Positions 15,906-24,055 of a DNA stretch of 64,000 bases are shown piece after piece. Where the stretch lies: the NCBI GenBank assembly GCA_017465625.1, contig JAFTVV010000022.1, forward strand, positions 124,001 to 188,000. Direction: 5' to 3'. The position numbers were made by a program, and so were the translations under genes. The notes under the pieces were generated by a model that was not told where the DNA came from, ran no database searches, and worked only from the letters and a program-made list of their open reading frames with translations. The number at the start of each line of letters is the position of its first letter. Within the stretch, counting starts at the first letter, position 1. The stretch is from Oscillospiraceae bacterium (lineage in GTDB: Bacteria; Bacillota; Clostridia; Oscillospirales; Oscillospiraceae).

Positions 15906-16568
15906 TTACTCCAATTTTCCGTCTTTCATTTTTAGCACCACGTCGGCAGCTTCCGCAACTGCCGGGTCGTGGGTGACGATGATGACACAGCGGTCGTTCT
16001 CGTGGGCGAGCTGGCGCAGGATCTCCACGATGTTCCGGCTGTTGGTGCTGTCCAGGTTGCCCGTCGGTTCGTCGGCCAGGATGATTTCGCTGCCGGATGC
16101 CAGGGCGCGGGCAATTGCCACACGCTGCTGCTCACCGCCGGAGAGCATATTGGGCAGCCGCTTAAACTGATCCTCTTTCAAACCGACCTGTACCAGCTTT
16201 TCCGCTGCCAGCTCGTCCGCTTTTTTCTTAGGCATCTTGCGGACATACAAGGGATATGCGGCATTTTCCAGAACGGTCAAGTGCTGGAACAGATTGAAAT
16301 TCTGATAGATCACGGATACATGGTTCAGTCGGTAGGAATCCCGGTTCATGTTTGCGGTGGATTCTCCGTCCAACTCAATGGTGCCGGAGGTCGGTACATC
16401 CAAGCCAGCCAGCAGGGACAGGAACGTGGTCTTACCGCTGCCGGATGCTCCAACAAGGGCATAAACCAAGCCCTGCTGAAAATCGCAGCTAACACCATTC
16501 ACGGCCTTTACGGTTTGAACTGCATTTCTATATTCGTATGTTACTTGCTTTGCAACCAAGCTATTCAT
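15906..16568 (-). CDS. ABC transporter ATP-binding protein, MacB/LolD type
   Basis: A 220-residue ATPase with Walker A GASGSGKTT, Q-loop IYQNFNLF, signature LSGGEQQRV, Walker B IILADEPTGNLD and switch His in VTHDP. It energises the two FtsX-type permeases encoded upstream. The ATG at 16568 (GGAGG seven bases before) is preferred over a TTG six bases upstream. Odd point: its 3' half is GC-rich (119 G+C in the 180 bases 15961-16140) while the permease genes and the surroundings are near 45%, which suggests a recombined or foreign segment. These systems export or resist antimicrobial peptides, or act in envelope stress. Confidence 0.92.
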   Translation of the reverse strand: MNSLVAKQVTYEYRNAVQTVKAVNGVSCDFQQGLVYALVGASGSGKTTFLSLLAGLDVPTSGTIELDGESTANMNRDSYRLNHVSVIYQNFNLFQHLTVLENAAYPLYVRKMPKKKADELAAEKLVQVGLKEDQFKRLPNMLSGGEQQRVAIARALASGSEIILADEPTGNLDSTNSRNIVEILRQLAHENDRCVIIVTHDPAVAEAADVVLKMKDGKLE

Positions 16569-16570
16569 AT

Positions 16571-17737
16571 TCAATCCTCCACCTTCATTAGTGTCATAAC
16601 ATTTACGCTGGTGATTCTAAGCGCAGCAATAGCAGAGCCAAGTAAGAAAATCCCTGTCATCAGCGCAGCGTTCAACAATGCACTTGTTTGTATTTCGCCT
16701 TCCAGAAGAATACCACTCGCAATGCCCAGGAATAAACCCAGGAAAGCGAGAACGGTGAGTTCGGCCATAACCAGTCCAAAAATCTTACTTTGTTGGATAC
16801 CGATACACCGCATTACTGCAAATTCTTTTGTTCTGCCACGAGTAGCCAGAAAACTTGCGAAAAAGCCGATGCAACCGCAAATAACAAGTAGGATCGGTAG
16901 CAACAAGCGCAGCATGGACAAGTTGGACTGAATTTCCGATATATTCTTCTGATAAGTCTCATCGTGTACCAAAACGCCAAAGGTCATTCCATCAATTTGG
17001 TTACTAAGATTGGGCTGAACAAACCACTCGTAAATGTAATCCTTGCTTTCCTCAAGATTCTGATTATTCCGAATGTCAAAAGAGCAGCTGTCAGTCAGAA
17101 AAGCAACGGAGATCCCATCTATCCAAGGCATGAAGTAAGGGCAATATATGACATTGCTTGGGCCATTTGTCACAGTACCAATTATTTGCAAACGCACAGG
17201 TTCTTCCATATCGACAGAAATTGTAATATATCCGTCCTCTGTGACCATATCCGATGGAACCAAACAGATTTGTTCCAGTCCCCTGAGAGATTCTTCTGTC
17301 CAGTTATCAAAAAACAGAACAGATGCTCCTTCCACTTGCGAAAGTGCCGGGTCAGAATCAATGGACAGGATACGACGGAGAGTTGCACCTGCTGGCTTCT
17401 CCAATGGCATCTCTGCCTTTGCCCGTACATTTTTTACATAATCATCCAGATAGCACCCTCTTAACCGACGTTTTCCTTCCAGCATTTCCACAAATGCAGA
17501 AAACATTTGGAGATTGCCTGAATCAGTGCCTTTTGCATCGGTCACAGTACAGGAAATAGTGGTATTTGCAATCGTATTGCTTAAAGCGTTCTCTTGTCGT
17601 ATGGTCAGATTCTGCAAGACCATTGCAGAAAACGCACCTGTGGCTGCGACCGCAATGAGAAGCAGACTTGCTACCCAACGTCGAATTAGAGCAATAAGTG
17701 TTACACCTGCGAGGGTGTGACCAGTTTTCTGAGTCAT
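16571..17737 (-). CDS. FtsX-like ABC permease (short)
   Basis: A 388-residue permease: one membrane helix near the N-terminus (about 18-40), a large extracellular domain (about 45-270) and three helices at the C-terminus, the MacB/FtsX layout. It ends two bases before the ATPase start. I see no mechanosensitive-channel or protease motif. With the 612-residue permease it would form the membrane part of a heterodimeric transporter. Role inferred from the neighbours. Confidence 0.85.
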   Translation of the reverse strand: MTQKTGHTLAGVTLIALIRRWVASLLLIAVAATGAFSAMVLQNLTIRQENALSNTIANTTISCTVTDAKGTDSGNLQMFSAFVEMLEGKRRLRGCYLDDYVKNVRAKAEMPLEKPAGATLRRILSIDSDPALSQVEGASVLFFDNWTEESLRGLEQICLVPSDMVTEDGYITISVDMEEPVRLQIIGTVTNGPSNVIYCPYFMPWIDGISVAFLTDSCSFDIRNNQNLEESKDYIYEWFVQPNLSNQIDGMTFGVLVHDETYQKNISEIQSNLSMLRLLLPILLVICGCIGFFASFLATRGRTKEFAVMRCIGIQQSKIFGLVMAELTVLAFLGLFLGIASGILLEGEIQTSALLNAALMTGIFLLGSAIAALRITSVNVMTLMKVED

Positions 17738-17760
17738 AGTCCATTCACCCCTCTCACTCC

Positions 17761-19599
17761 TTATTTTGCTTTCATCAATTTACGGTTAGCAGAGATGGCT
17801 GTGCTGGCAATGCTAACAAATGCATGGAACACAAATGTGGCAACAGAAGCAGTCAACATTGCTCCCGGCTGAAGAGCAAGGGTACTTGAAAGGATTTTTT
17901 CTGTAACGGTATCGAATAGGATGGTGGCAATACAAGTACCAATCATGATTGCCAGAATCTCCAAGGAAATAAGAACCGCAAGCATTTCTCCGAATACATT
18001 TTTAGAGGATCTGCCCAAGAGACGAACTCCCCGGATCGTTGGTTTCATTCTGCGGAAATTCAAGAACAGGAACAGCACAGAAACAAGCAGAAATGCTCCG
18101 ATGCCAACCATCATTAAACGCATGGCGTTGATTTTCAAAGCTTCAAGCGATTCCTGCATAGAAGAGAAGTCCTGATCGAAATAGAGGAATTGTCCACCAA
18201 GTTCCTGCTGCTCCATATATTGCTCGAATTCCTCCGCAGATCCATTTTCCAAAATGAAAGTATTTAACAGAGAATTTGAGGGAGCTTCATATTCCTGTGC
18301 ATTTGGAACAGATGCTTTAGGAACCAATATTGTATCCGCATTAAAATGATAGGTGCCAAATGCGAAGCGAGCACCAGTATAGATACCGATTATCGTATAT
18401 TCTTTGCATACGCCGATGGCATCACCGGGGGTCATATAATATCGCTGGCGGTAAGGTCCAGGATCTTCCGCAGCAAACATGGAATTTGCAGTTGCACCAT
18501 TGCTGTATTCACCAAAATACGGATTATAGTAGTCCAGTTGCAGTGTGTCACCAAGCCGGAGATTATTCAGCTCGGCATAAGAAGCACTGATAATACATAC
18601 ATCGGCACCTGCTTTGTATTCTTCATCTGTAAAGAAACGACCAGACAGCAGACTTGCGTCACCGGTATTGAAGGAATACATACTTGTAATGCTGTCAGTC
18701 AATATCACAGTAGCAGACTCGTGGTTAAGCTGACAAAGCGGAAGGATTTCTTCATTCCAAACTGATGCAGCATCGCTGGACAGAAAATCTGTCACCGTTC
18801 CACTATACTCACAAACCCATGTCATCTGCCCTGCGGCGGGATAGTGATAGCTTTGACCGTTTCGATTTCCAATTTCAAGGCTGGCTGGTTCTCCGTAGAA
18901 ATTACTGTGAATTTCAGGGAATGGAACAATGTAACGGTTTTCGGTTGTTACTTGGCTGTATCCATCGGCATCTCGAACTACACGGTAATCGTGATATTGA
19001 CCAAACACAAGATAGGTTTTTCCTTTTTCAAACGGTGTTGCACCGTTTGCTTCACGGACATCACTGTAGATATGTACGGTTTCAGGCGTAGGGAAGCAGT
19101 CATAGGCATCCGACAGGCACACAACCTTCTCCACGCTAAACGTAGCATCGTACATAAGCATCCCTTCCGTTGGCTGCTCTCTAATATTTTCACAGCGCAG
19201 TGCAAATATCGCAAGAGAATAGCATTCGCCGTCAAACGCGATATTATATTCAGAGGGATCGATTCGGCTGGAGGAAAGCGATTTGCTGCCCGCTATATGG
19301 GCAGAGAGGAGACACCGGCGATCAATCATAGTAAGCTGAGGTGCTTCCTGTGCGGCCCAGTCAGCGTATACTCGATTTTGTAATGCCGGAGCAATCTCTT
19401 CTGCAGATAATTTGCTCAAATCTGGCTCTATCGGAATAGCAATTGTTGTGTAACCACCGGAGATCTCGCTTTGCTGCATCTTGGCACTTGTCCAGGCGGA
19501 ATAACCAATGCAGGATAGAGCAATAGACAGACTGAGCAGCAGTACCATCAGTATGGTAAAGACGGGCTTTCTTGTTGCTTGCTTGAAGAAAATGTTCAT
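17761..19599 (-). CDS. FtsX-like ABC permease (long)
   Basis: A 612-residue permease starting at ATG 19599 with AAGGAGG; one N-terminal membrane helix (about 10-32), a very large outside domain (about 35-480) and three C-terminal helices. It is the first gene of the minus-strand operon and lies 23 bases upstream of the shorter permease. The large outside domain resembles permeases that sense or bind peptides, but it has no motif I can assign. Regulation is probably by the divergent LytTR system. Confidence 0.85.
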   Translation of the reverse strand: MNIFFKQATRKPVFTILMVLLLSLSIALSCIGYSAWTSAKMQQSEISGGYTTIAIPIEPDLSKLSAEEIAPALQNRVYADWAAQEAPQLTMIDRRCLLSAHIAGSKSLSSSRIDPSEYNIAFDGECYSLAIFALRCENIREQPTEGMLMYDATFSVEKVVCLSDAYDCFPTPETVHIYSDVREANGATPFEKGKTYLVFGQYHDYRVVRDADGYSQVTTENRYIVPFPEIHSNFYGEPASLEIGNRNGQSYHYPAAGQMTWVCEYSGTVTDFLSSDAASVWNEEILPLCQLNHESATVILTDSITSMYSFNTGDASLLSGRFFTDEEYKAGADVCIISASYAELNNLRLGDTLQLDYYNPYFGEYSNGATANSMFAAEDPGPYRQRYYMTPGDAIGVCKEYTIIGIYTGARFAFGTYHFNADTILVPKASVPNAQEYEAPSNSLLNTFILENGSAEEFEQYMEQQELGGQFLYFDQDFSSMQESLEALKINAMRLMMVGIGAFLLVSVLFLFLNFRRMKPTIRGVRLLGRSSKNVFGEMLAVLISLEILAIMIGTCIATILFDTVTEKILSSTLALQPGAMLTASVATFVFHAFVSIASTAISANRKLMKAK

Positions 19600-19624
19600 A
19601 GTTTTTCCCTCCTTCATGGGAACC

Positions 19625-19653
19625 ACTATACGTTTCCGTCACTTAATTTACAA
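19625..19653 (-). promoter_or_regulatory. Promoter of the ABC operon
   Basis: Minus strand: TTGTAA (19648-19653), 17-base spacer, TATAGT (19625-19630), 25 bases before the long permease start. An inverted repeat AACGAC (19668-19673)/GTCGTT (19692-19697) lies just upstream, between the two divergent promoters, and is a candidate operator. Confidence 0.7.
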
Positions 19654-19706
19654 GGTCTGCTGCACGAAACGACATAAATAAAGCAGTTTTGGTCGTTGCG
19701 CCGCAG

Positions 19707-19735
19707 ATGACAAGTACGAAATGCTATGATATAAT
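19707..19735 (+). promoter_or_regulatory. Promoter of the LytTR two-component genes
   Basis: ATGACA (19707-19712), 17-base spacer, TATAAT (19730-19735), about 30 bases before the response regulator start. Confidence 0.75.
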
Positions 19736-19764
19736 TCTTATATTCTGGCTTGGGTGGTGATAAA

Positions 19765-20478
19765 ATGCGAATCCTATTCTGTGATGATAACAAAGTTGTT
19801 TTGGAACAGCTGCGATCCTATGTTTCGGATTATTTCAAGGTGAACGGCGGGCAGCAGCCGGAGCTGATCTGTTACGACAACGGCGATGCACTCTTGGCCG
19901 CAGAAACGCGGGCAGATATTGCCTTTCTTGATGTTGAGATGCCTGGTATCAATGGCATCCAGCTCGGTGCAAAACTGAAAGAGATGAATCCGCATATCAA
20001 AATCTTCATCGTAACCTCTTACCCAGACTATTTGGATGAAGCCATGCGATTTCAGGTATTCCGTTATCTGTCCAAGCCCATCGATAAAGATCGGCTGTTT
20101 CGCAACCTAAAAGATGCAATTTATCAATATAACATGGAAAGCCGGGAATTTCCGATTGTTACTAATGACGGGGTATTCGTTCGCCGGGCCGAAGAAATCA
20201 TCTGCGTTGAAGCGATACAGAGAAAGGTTTTGATCCATACCACAGATGGTATCCTGCAAAGCACACAGACTATGGAGCATTGGCGGCAGACCTTAACATT
20301 GCCATGTTTTTACATGACGCATCGGAGCTATATCCTGAATATGCGTTTTGTCAGTTCCATCGGCAAGGATCGGGTTTTACTGAAGTACCGGGGCCACGAA
20401 CAATATGCCTACTTAACCAGACGCAAATACACATCCTTTAAGGATACCTATTTGATGTACAGAGAGTGTGTGAAATAA
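19765..20478 (+). CDS. LytTR-family response regulator
   Basis: A 237-residue regulator: receiver domain (1-120) with the acidic pair DD near the N-terminus, phospho-acceptor Asp in IAFLDVEMPG and Lys in LSKPIDK, then a LytTR DNA-binding domain (about 135-237; THRSYILNMRFVSSI). Such proteins (AgrA, ComE type) bind direct or inverted repeats near divergent operons. The ATG at 19765 has GGTGGTG upstream and is preferred to a TTG 15 bases earlier. The kinase gene overlaps its stop by one base. Confidence 0.92.
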   Translation: MRILFCDDNKVVLEQLRSYVSDYFKVNGGQQPELICYDNGDALLAAETRADIAFLDVEMPGINGIQLGAKLKEMNPHIKIFIVTSYPDYLDEAMRFQVFRYLSKPIDKDRLFRNLKDAIYQYNMESREFPIVTNDGVFVRRAEEIICVEAIQRKVLIHTTDGILQSTQTMEHWRQTLTLPCFYMTHRSYILNMRFVSSIGKDRVLLKYRGHEQYAYLTRRKYTSFKDTYLMYRECVK

Positions 20479-21782
20479 TGGGTGAACATATCAGCTATCT
20501 GTTTTTATATCTGGCTGAAGCGGTTATAGCATGGCTTTACTTCGATTATCTGTTTCACAGAAAAAGAGAGCCATTGGCAATGATTCTCACTTTTGCTGGT
20601 GGATATATAGCTCTATACTTTGTGCGTTGGGTTCAGATCGTTGCAATCAATGGTACAGCTTTTTTCATTGTTAATCTTCTGCTGCTATATGCAAATTATC
20701 ATTGTAAAATCCGTTCTGCTGTGCTGCATTCGGCGTTTTTGACTTCTGTAATGGCGATCACGGAAATCGTGGCGGCATGGCTTATCAGTTCTTTCGGATT
20801 CGAGTTTGATGCTTATACCAGTAATCTGGCCATAATGATTGTCATGGCGGTAATCAGCAAACTACTGTACTTCGCAATAACCGTCTTTGCGGCCAGATTC
20901 TTATCCCGGAACAAATTCGTACAGGAGGAACCTGCATTTATGGGACTGCTTTGCAGCTTGCCCATTCTGTCGGTCGGCATCTCCGCAGTTGTGGTATATA
21001 TCGGCGTCCATTCTGAAATGACGGCATCCGTTGAAATACTGATGGTAACAATCGTGTTGACTTTGCTGATTGTCAATTTGATCTTCATGGTGCTTTACAA
21101 TCATATGCAGCGGCTCCACGCAGACCATTTGACGATGCAGCTCAGTCTGCAACGTGAGGAAGCGGATACAGCATATTATCAGGCGTTGCAGGAGCAAGCG
21201 GAATCCCAGCGTATTTTGATTCACGACATAAAGAGCCATCTAAGTACAATAGATGCGTTGGCGAAAACGAATGGATCAGAAGCAATATCGGACTATATTG
21301 CAAAACTCGATAAAACGCTTTTGCCGCAGCAGCACTCCAGAATGTGCAGCGATCCAATCCTGAATTTGGTGTTGCTTCAATTCAGGGAAAGATGTAAGAA
21401 GCAAAACATCGTGTTCCAATGTGATGTTCGGGAGAACTGCCTTACCACATTGGATGCTCCCAGCATTACAACTCTTTATGGAAATCTGCTTTCCAATGCC
21501 ATTGAAGCTGCGGAACGCTCCGTTGATCGGATTGTAGAGCTTTCCGTTACCAGAAACGATGAACAGGAAATCGTCATTATCTCTGTTGTTAATTCCTGTG
21601 ACACAGCTCCGATCCCTGACTCTAACGGGCAGTTCCATACGATAAAGCGAGATCGAAGTGTTCACGGAATAGGACTTAAGAGTATTAAGCGTATTGTTGA
21701 CCGTCATAATGGTGTTTCTACAATGTACTATGATTTCGAAAGCAAAAGATTTCATCATTTGATTCAATTTCCTTGCAAATAA
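20478..21782 (+). CDS. GHKL-type sensor histidine kinase (AgrC-like)
   Basis: A 434-residue kinase with six or seven membrane helices in the first 200 residues, a short coiled linker, the phospho-acceptor His in LIHDIKSHLSTID, the N box LYGNLLSNAIEAA and G box VHGIGLKSIKRI of the GHKL ATPase. This is the topology of peptide-sensing kinases that pair with LytTR regulators. No autoinducer peptide gene is visible; the adjacent ABC transporter may be the sensor partner or the output. The start overlaps the regulator stop (TAATG). Confidence 0.9.
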   Translation: MGEHISYLFLYLAEAVIAWLYFDYLFHRKREPLAMILTFAGGYIALYFVRWVQIVAINGTAFFIVNLLLLYANYHCKIRSAVLHSAFLTSVMAITEIVAAWLISSFGFEFDAYTSNLAIMIVMAVISKLLYFAITVFAARFLSRNKFVQEEPAFMGLLCSLPILSVGISAVVVYIGVHSEMTASVEILMVTIVLTLLIVNLIFMVLYNHMQRLHADHLTMQLSLQREEADTAYYQALQEQAESQRILIHDIKSHLSTIDALAKTNGSEAISDYIAKLDKTLLPQQHSRMCSDPILNLVLLQFRERCKKQNIVFQCDVRENCLTTLDAPSITTLYGNLLSNAIEAAERSVDRIVELSVTRNDEQEIVIISVVNSCDTAPIPDSNGQFHTIKRDRSVHGIGLKSIKRIVDRHNGVSTMYYDFESKRFHHLIQFPCK

Positions 21783-21946
21783 ACACAAATAATCACAGGG
21801 GACCGTTATTTTCGAGTTAACAGTCCTCGGTATTACGTCTGCTGTGAGATTAGCTTGAAGGCTGTAATTGAGTAGGCGCCACTTGTTATGTAGCGATTGC
21901 CGTAAAAATCTCACCCAAAATCGAGGAAAAATATTGAAAATATTAC
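21783..21946 (+). other. Non-coding region with inverted repeats at the edge of the ABC/two-component cassette
   Basis: No gene is supported here. Two features stand out: GGAC...GTCC with an imperfect inner helix (about 21799-21826) and GTGAGATT (about 21844-21851) with AATCTCAC (about 21907-21914), an 8-bp inverted repeat enclosing some 55 bases. Neither is followed by a T-run. It may be a structured RNA, or the end of the inserted cassette. Confidence 0.4.
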
Positions 21947-21975
21947 TTGCATTTTGCGTTTTGGTGTGCTATACT
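21947..21975 (+). promoter_or_regulatory. Promoter of rplS
   Basis: TTGCAT (21947-21952), 17-base spacer, TATACT (21970-21975), leaving a leader of about 95 bases before rplS. Confidence 0.8.
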
Positions 21976-21989
21976 TACTCAGTCTGAAA

Positions 21990-22060
21990 ACAAGGTGAGT
22001 CCTCTGCAGTGCCGGGAACCATATCGCCGGAACTTTTCGCTGCATGAACGCCTAATATTA
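21990..22060 (+). promoter_or_regulatory. Candidate ribosomal protein L19 leader
   Basis: The rplS leader can fold: TGCAG pairs with CTGCA about 40 bases later, enclosing a CCGG...CCGG hairpin (GCCGGGAACC and CGCCGGAAC). Low-GC Gram-positive bacteria have a structured L19 leader thought to mediate autoregulation. Assignment is by position and general shape, not by sequence match. Confidence 0.5.
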
Positions 22061-22074
22061 AGGAGGACATAGAT

Positions 22075-22416
22075 ATGGATTTAGTAAAGGCTCTGTCCAG
22101 CCAGTACATGAAGGAAGAGCTGCCCGAAATGCGGGTTGGCGACACTGTTCGTGTACACGTGCGGATCAAAGAAGGCTCTCGCGAGCGTATTCAGGTGTTT
22201 GAAGGCACCATCATTGCTCGCAAGCATGGCGGCATCGGTGAAACCATTACCGTTCGCCGTGTCAGCTACGGTGTTGGCTGTGAGAAGGTTTTCCCTGTTC
22301 ACTCCCCCCGTATTGCACTGGTCGAAACTGTTCGTAAGGGCAAGGTTCGTCGTGCAAAGCTGTACTACCTGCGTGACCGCTTTGGCAAGGCTGCTAAGGT
22401 TAAGGAGCAGGTGTAA
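22075..22416 (+). CDS. rplS: 50S ribosomal protein L19
   Basis: L19 lies at the 30S-50S interface. Seen: 113 residues, [50 protein letters not shown] and [17 protein letters not shown], all standard. Codon use is strongly biased, as in the trigger factor gene. A clear AAGGAGG precedes the ATG. It is normally directly downstream of trmD; here it starts its own transcript followed by two terminators. Confidence 0.99.
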   Translation: MDLVKALSSQYMKEELPEMRVGDTVRVHVRIKEGSRERIQVFEGTIIARKHGGIGETITVRRVSYGVGCEKVFPVHSPRIALVETVRKGKVRRAKLYYLRDRFGKAAKVKEQV

Positions 22417-22425
22417 TCCAAACAA

Positions 22426-22459
22426 AATAAAAAAGGAGGGGAAACCCTCCTTTTTTATT
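22426..22459 (+). terminator. First rplS terminator
   Basis: AAAAAAGGAGGG/CCCTCCTTTTTT stem with GAAA tetraloop, directly after rplS. Confidence 0.93.
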
Positions 22460-22487
22460 TAGATTGTCAAAAATTTTTAATACCAAT

Positions 22488-22521
22488 CAATAAAAAAGAG
22501 GGAAACCCTCTTTTTTTATTG
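22488..22521 (+). terminator. Second, near-duplicate rplS terminator
   Basis: AATAAAAAAGAGG(GAAA)CCTCTTTTTTTATT with the same GAAA loop and flanks as the first, 60 bases downstream. The pair looks like a local duplication and isolates rplS from lepB. Confidence 0.9.
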
Positions 22522-22568
22522 CCCAAAATGATGTATAATATATATATCTTTTATATTGGGGTACTTTT

Positions 22569-23186
22569 ATGAACAACGTAGATTATAATTATTCTGAAAA
22601 AAAGTCTTCCGGTAATCTGGATCGCTTCATTTCCAAAACCTTGTTGCCGTATTTAAGTAATATTGCATTCGTATTCTTTTTGCTGATTGTTATTTTTACA
22701 CTTTGCTTTCGCATCACCTGTGTAGACGGAAGATCGATGAATCACACTTTGATGGATGGAGATTACGTTCTGCTTTTAAATGACTTTTTGTGTGGCGATT
22801 ATGAACAAGGGGATGTGATTGTTGCAAGCAAAGAGGGCTTTCGCAATGGGGAACGGATTATCAAAAGAGTAATTGCAACGGAAGGGCAATGGGTGGATAT
22901 TAATTTTGAAACCGGTACGGTGAAGGTGGATGGCAAGGTGTTAGATGAACCCTACATCTCTACACCCACTGTAACGCCCGAGGGTCTTACTTTCCCTTTG
23001 CGCGTTGAAGATGGTTGCGTTTTTGTGTTAGGCGATAATCGGGCGCTTTCTATGGATAGCCGTCACCCTCAAATCGGTCAGATTGACTGCCGTGAAATTG
23101 TCGGAAAAGCAATTTTCATTTTCTTTCCCGGCAAGTCGGTGGATAGCGGTGAAAGAGATTTTGGCAGAATAGGGGGGATTGACTAA
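22569..23186 (+). CDS. lepB: Signal peptidase I
   Basis: This enzyme cleaves signal peptides of exported proteins at the outer face of the membrane. Seen: 205 residues, one membrane helix (about 31-50), Ser56 in DGRSMNHTL as nucleophile, Lys99 in RIIKRVIATEG as general base, and the box VLGDNRALSMDSR. It is a Gram-positive-type single-anchor form. The stop overlaps the rbgA start (TAATG). A TATAAT about 35 bases upstream may be its -10 box. Confidence 0.97.
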   Translation: MNNVDYNYSEKKSSGNLDRFISKTLLPYLSNIAFVFFLLIVIFTLCFRITCVDGRSMNHTLMDGDYVLLLNDFLCGDYEQGDVIVASKEGFRNGERIIKRVIATEGQWVDINFETGTVKVDGKVLDEPYISTPTVTPEGLTFPLRVEDGCVFVLGDNRALSMDSRHPQIGQIDCREIVGKAIFIFFPGKSVDSGERDFGRIGGID

Positions 23187-24055
23187 TGGATCTTCAAAGT
23201 ATGAATATTCAATGGTATCCCGGTCATATGACCAAAACCCGTCGGCAGATTGAAGCGGACTTAAAGCAAGTGGATGCTGTTTGCGAAATTGTGGATGCCC
23301 GTATTCCTATTTCCAGCCGCAACCCTGATATTGATTCCATTTGTGCAAATAAACCTCGGATTGTGGTTTTGAATCGTGCGGATTTAGCGGATAACGAGGC
23401 AACTAAAAGATGGATTCGCTGGTTTCGCGGGAAAGATATTACAGCCATTGCGACGGATTGCAAAAGCAGAAGAGGCATTTCTGATTTTGAACCTGCAGTT
23501 CGCAGTGTTCTGCAGGAGAAAATCCAACGGGATGCCGCCAAAGGAATGAATCGTCCTCTGCGTGTGATGATTGTGGGTATTCCCAATGTGGGTAAGTCTA
23601 CCTTTATCAACCAAATATCCGGAAGAAAAGGCGCAAAAGCAGAGAATCGCCCCGGTGTTACCCGGGGCAAACAGTGGGTTACAGTGAATACGAGTCTGCT
23701 GCTGTTGGATACACCCGGTATTCTCTGGCCTAAATTTGAAGATCCTTTGGTCGGAATGAAGCTTGCGTATACAGGTGCAGTGAAAGAGAATATTATGGAT
23801 ACAGAAGAGCTGGCTTGTCACCTAATGGAGGTTCTTTGGAAGCATTATACAAATATGGTGCGTGAGCGTTATAAGGTGGATTTGCCCTTGGACACTCCGG
23901 GCTATATGCTTTTGGAGGAAGCAGGCAGAAAACGCGGCTATCTGTTGGCAAGAGGCGAAATTAATACTGAACGTATGTCCAAGGTCCTGCTGGATGAATA
24001 CAGAGTAGGGAAGCTGGGCCGCATTACTTTTGAAGAGCCGGAGGAAAACAAATGA
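23186..24055 (+). CDS. rbgA: Ribosome biogenesis GTPase RbgA (YlqF)
   Basis: RbgA is a circularly permuted GTPase needed for late 50S assembly around L16. Seen: 289 residues; N-terminal IQWYPGHMTKTRR; G4 box LNRADL preceding G1 box GIPNVGKSTFINQ, then ENRPGVTRG and G3 LLDTPGILWP, which is the permuted order; a C-terminal helical domain. The position after rplS and lepB and before rnhB is the classic Firmicutes order. Overlaps both neighbours by a few bases. Confidence 0.97.
   Translation: MDLQSMNIQWYPGHMTKTRRQIEADLKQVDAVCEIVDARIPISSRNPDIDSICANKPRIVVLNRADLADNEATKRWIRWFRGKDITAIATDCKSRRGISDFEPAVRSVLQEKIQRDAAKGMNRPLRVMIVGIPNVGKSTFINQISGRKGAKAENRPGVTRGKQWVTVNTSLLLLDTPGILWPKFEDPLVGMKLAYTGAVKENIMDTEELACHLMEVLWKHYTNMVRERYKVDLPLDTPGYMLLEEAGRKRGYLLARGEINTERMSKVLLDEYRVGKLGRITFEEPEENK

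Noticed and set aside
15969..16931. 320-codon plus-strand frame opposite the ABC ATPase and permease
   Set aside because: The opposite strand carries all Walker and signature motifs; this frame has none and no start signal.
19600..19764. Canonical LytTR direct repeats
   Set aside because: GTT half sites are present at 19686 and 19695 but spaced nine bases apart, not the usual 21-22; only the inverted repeat is reported as candidate.
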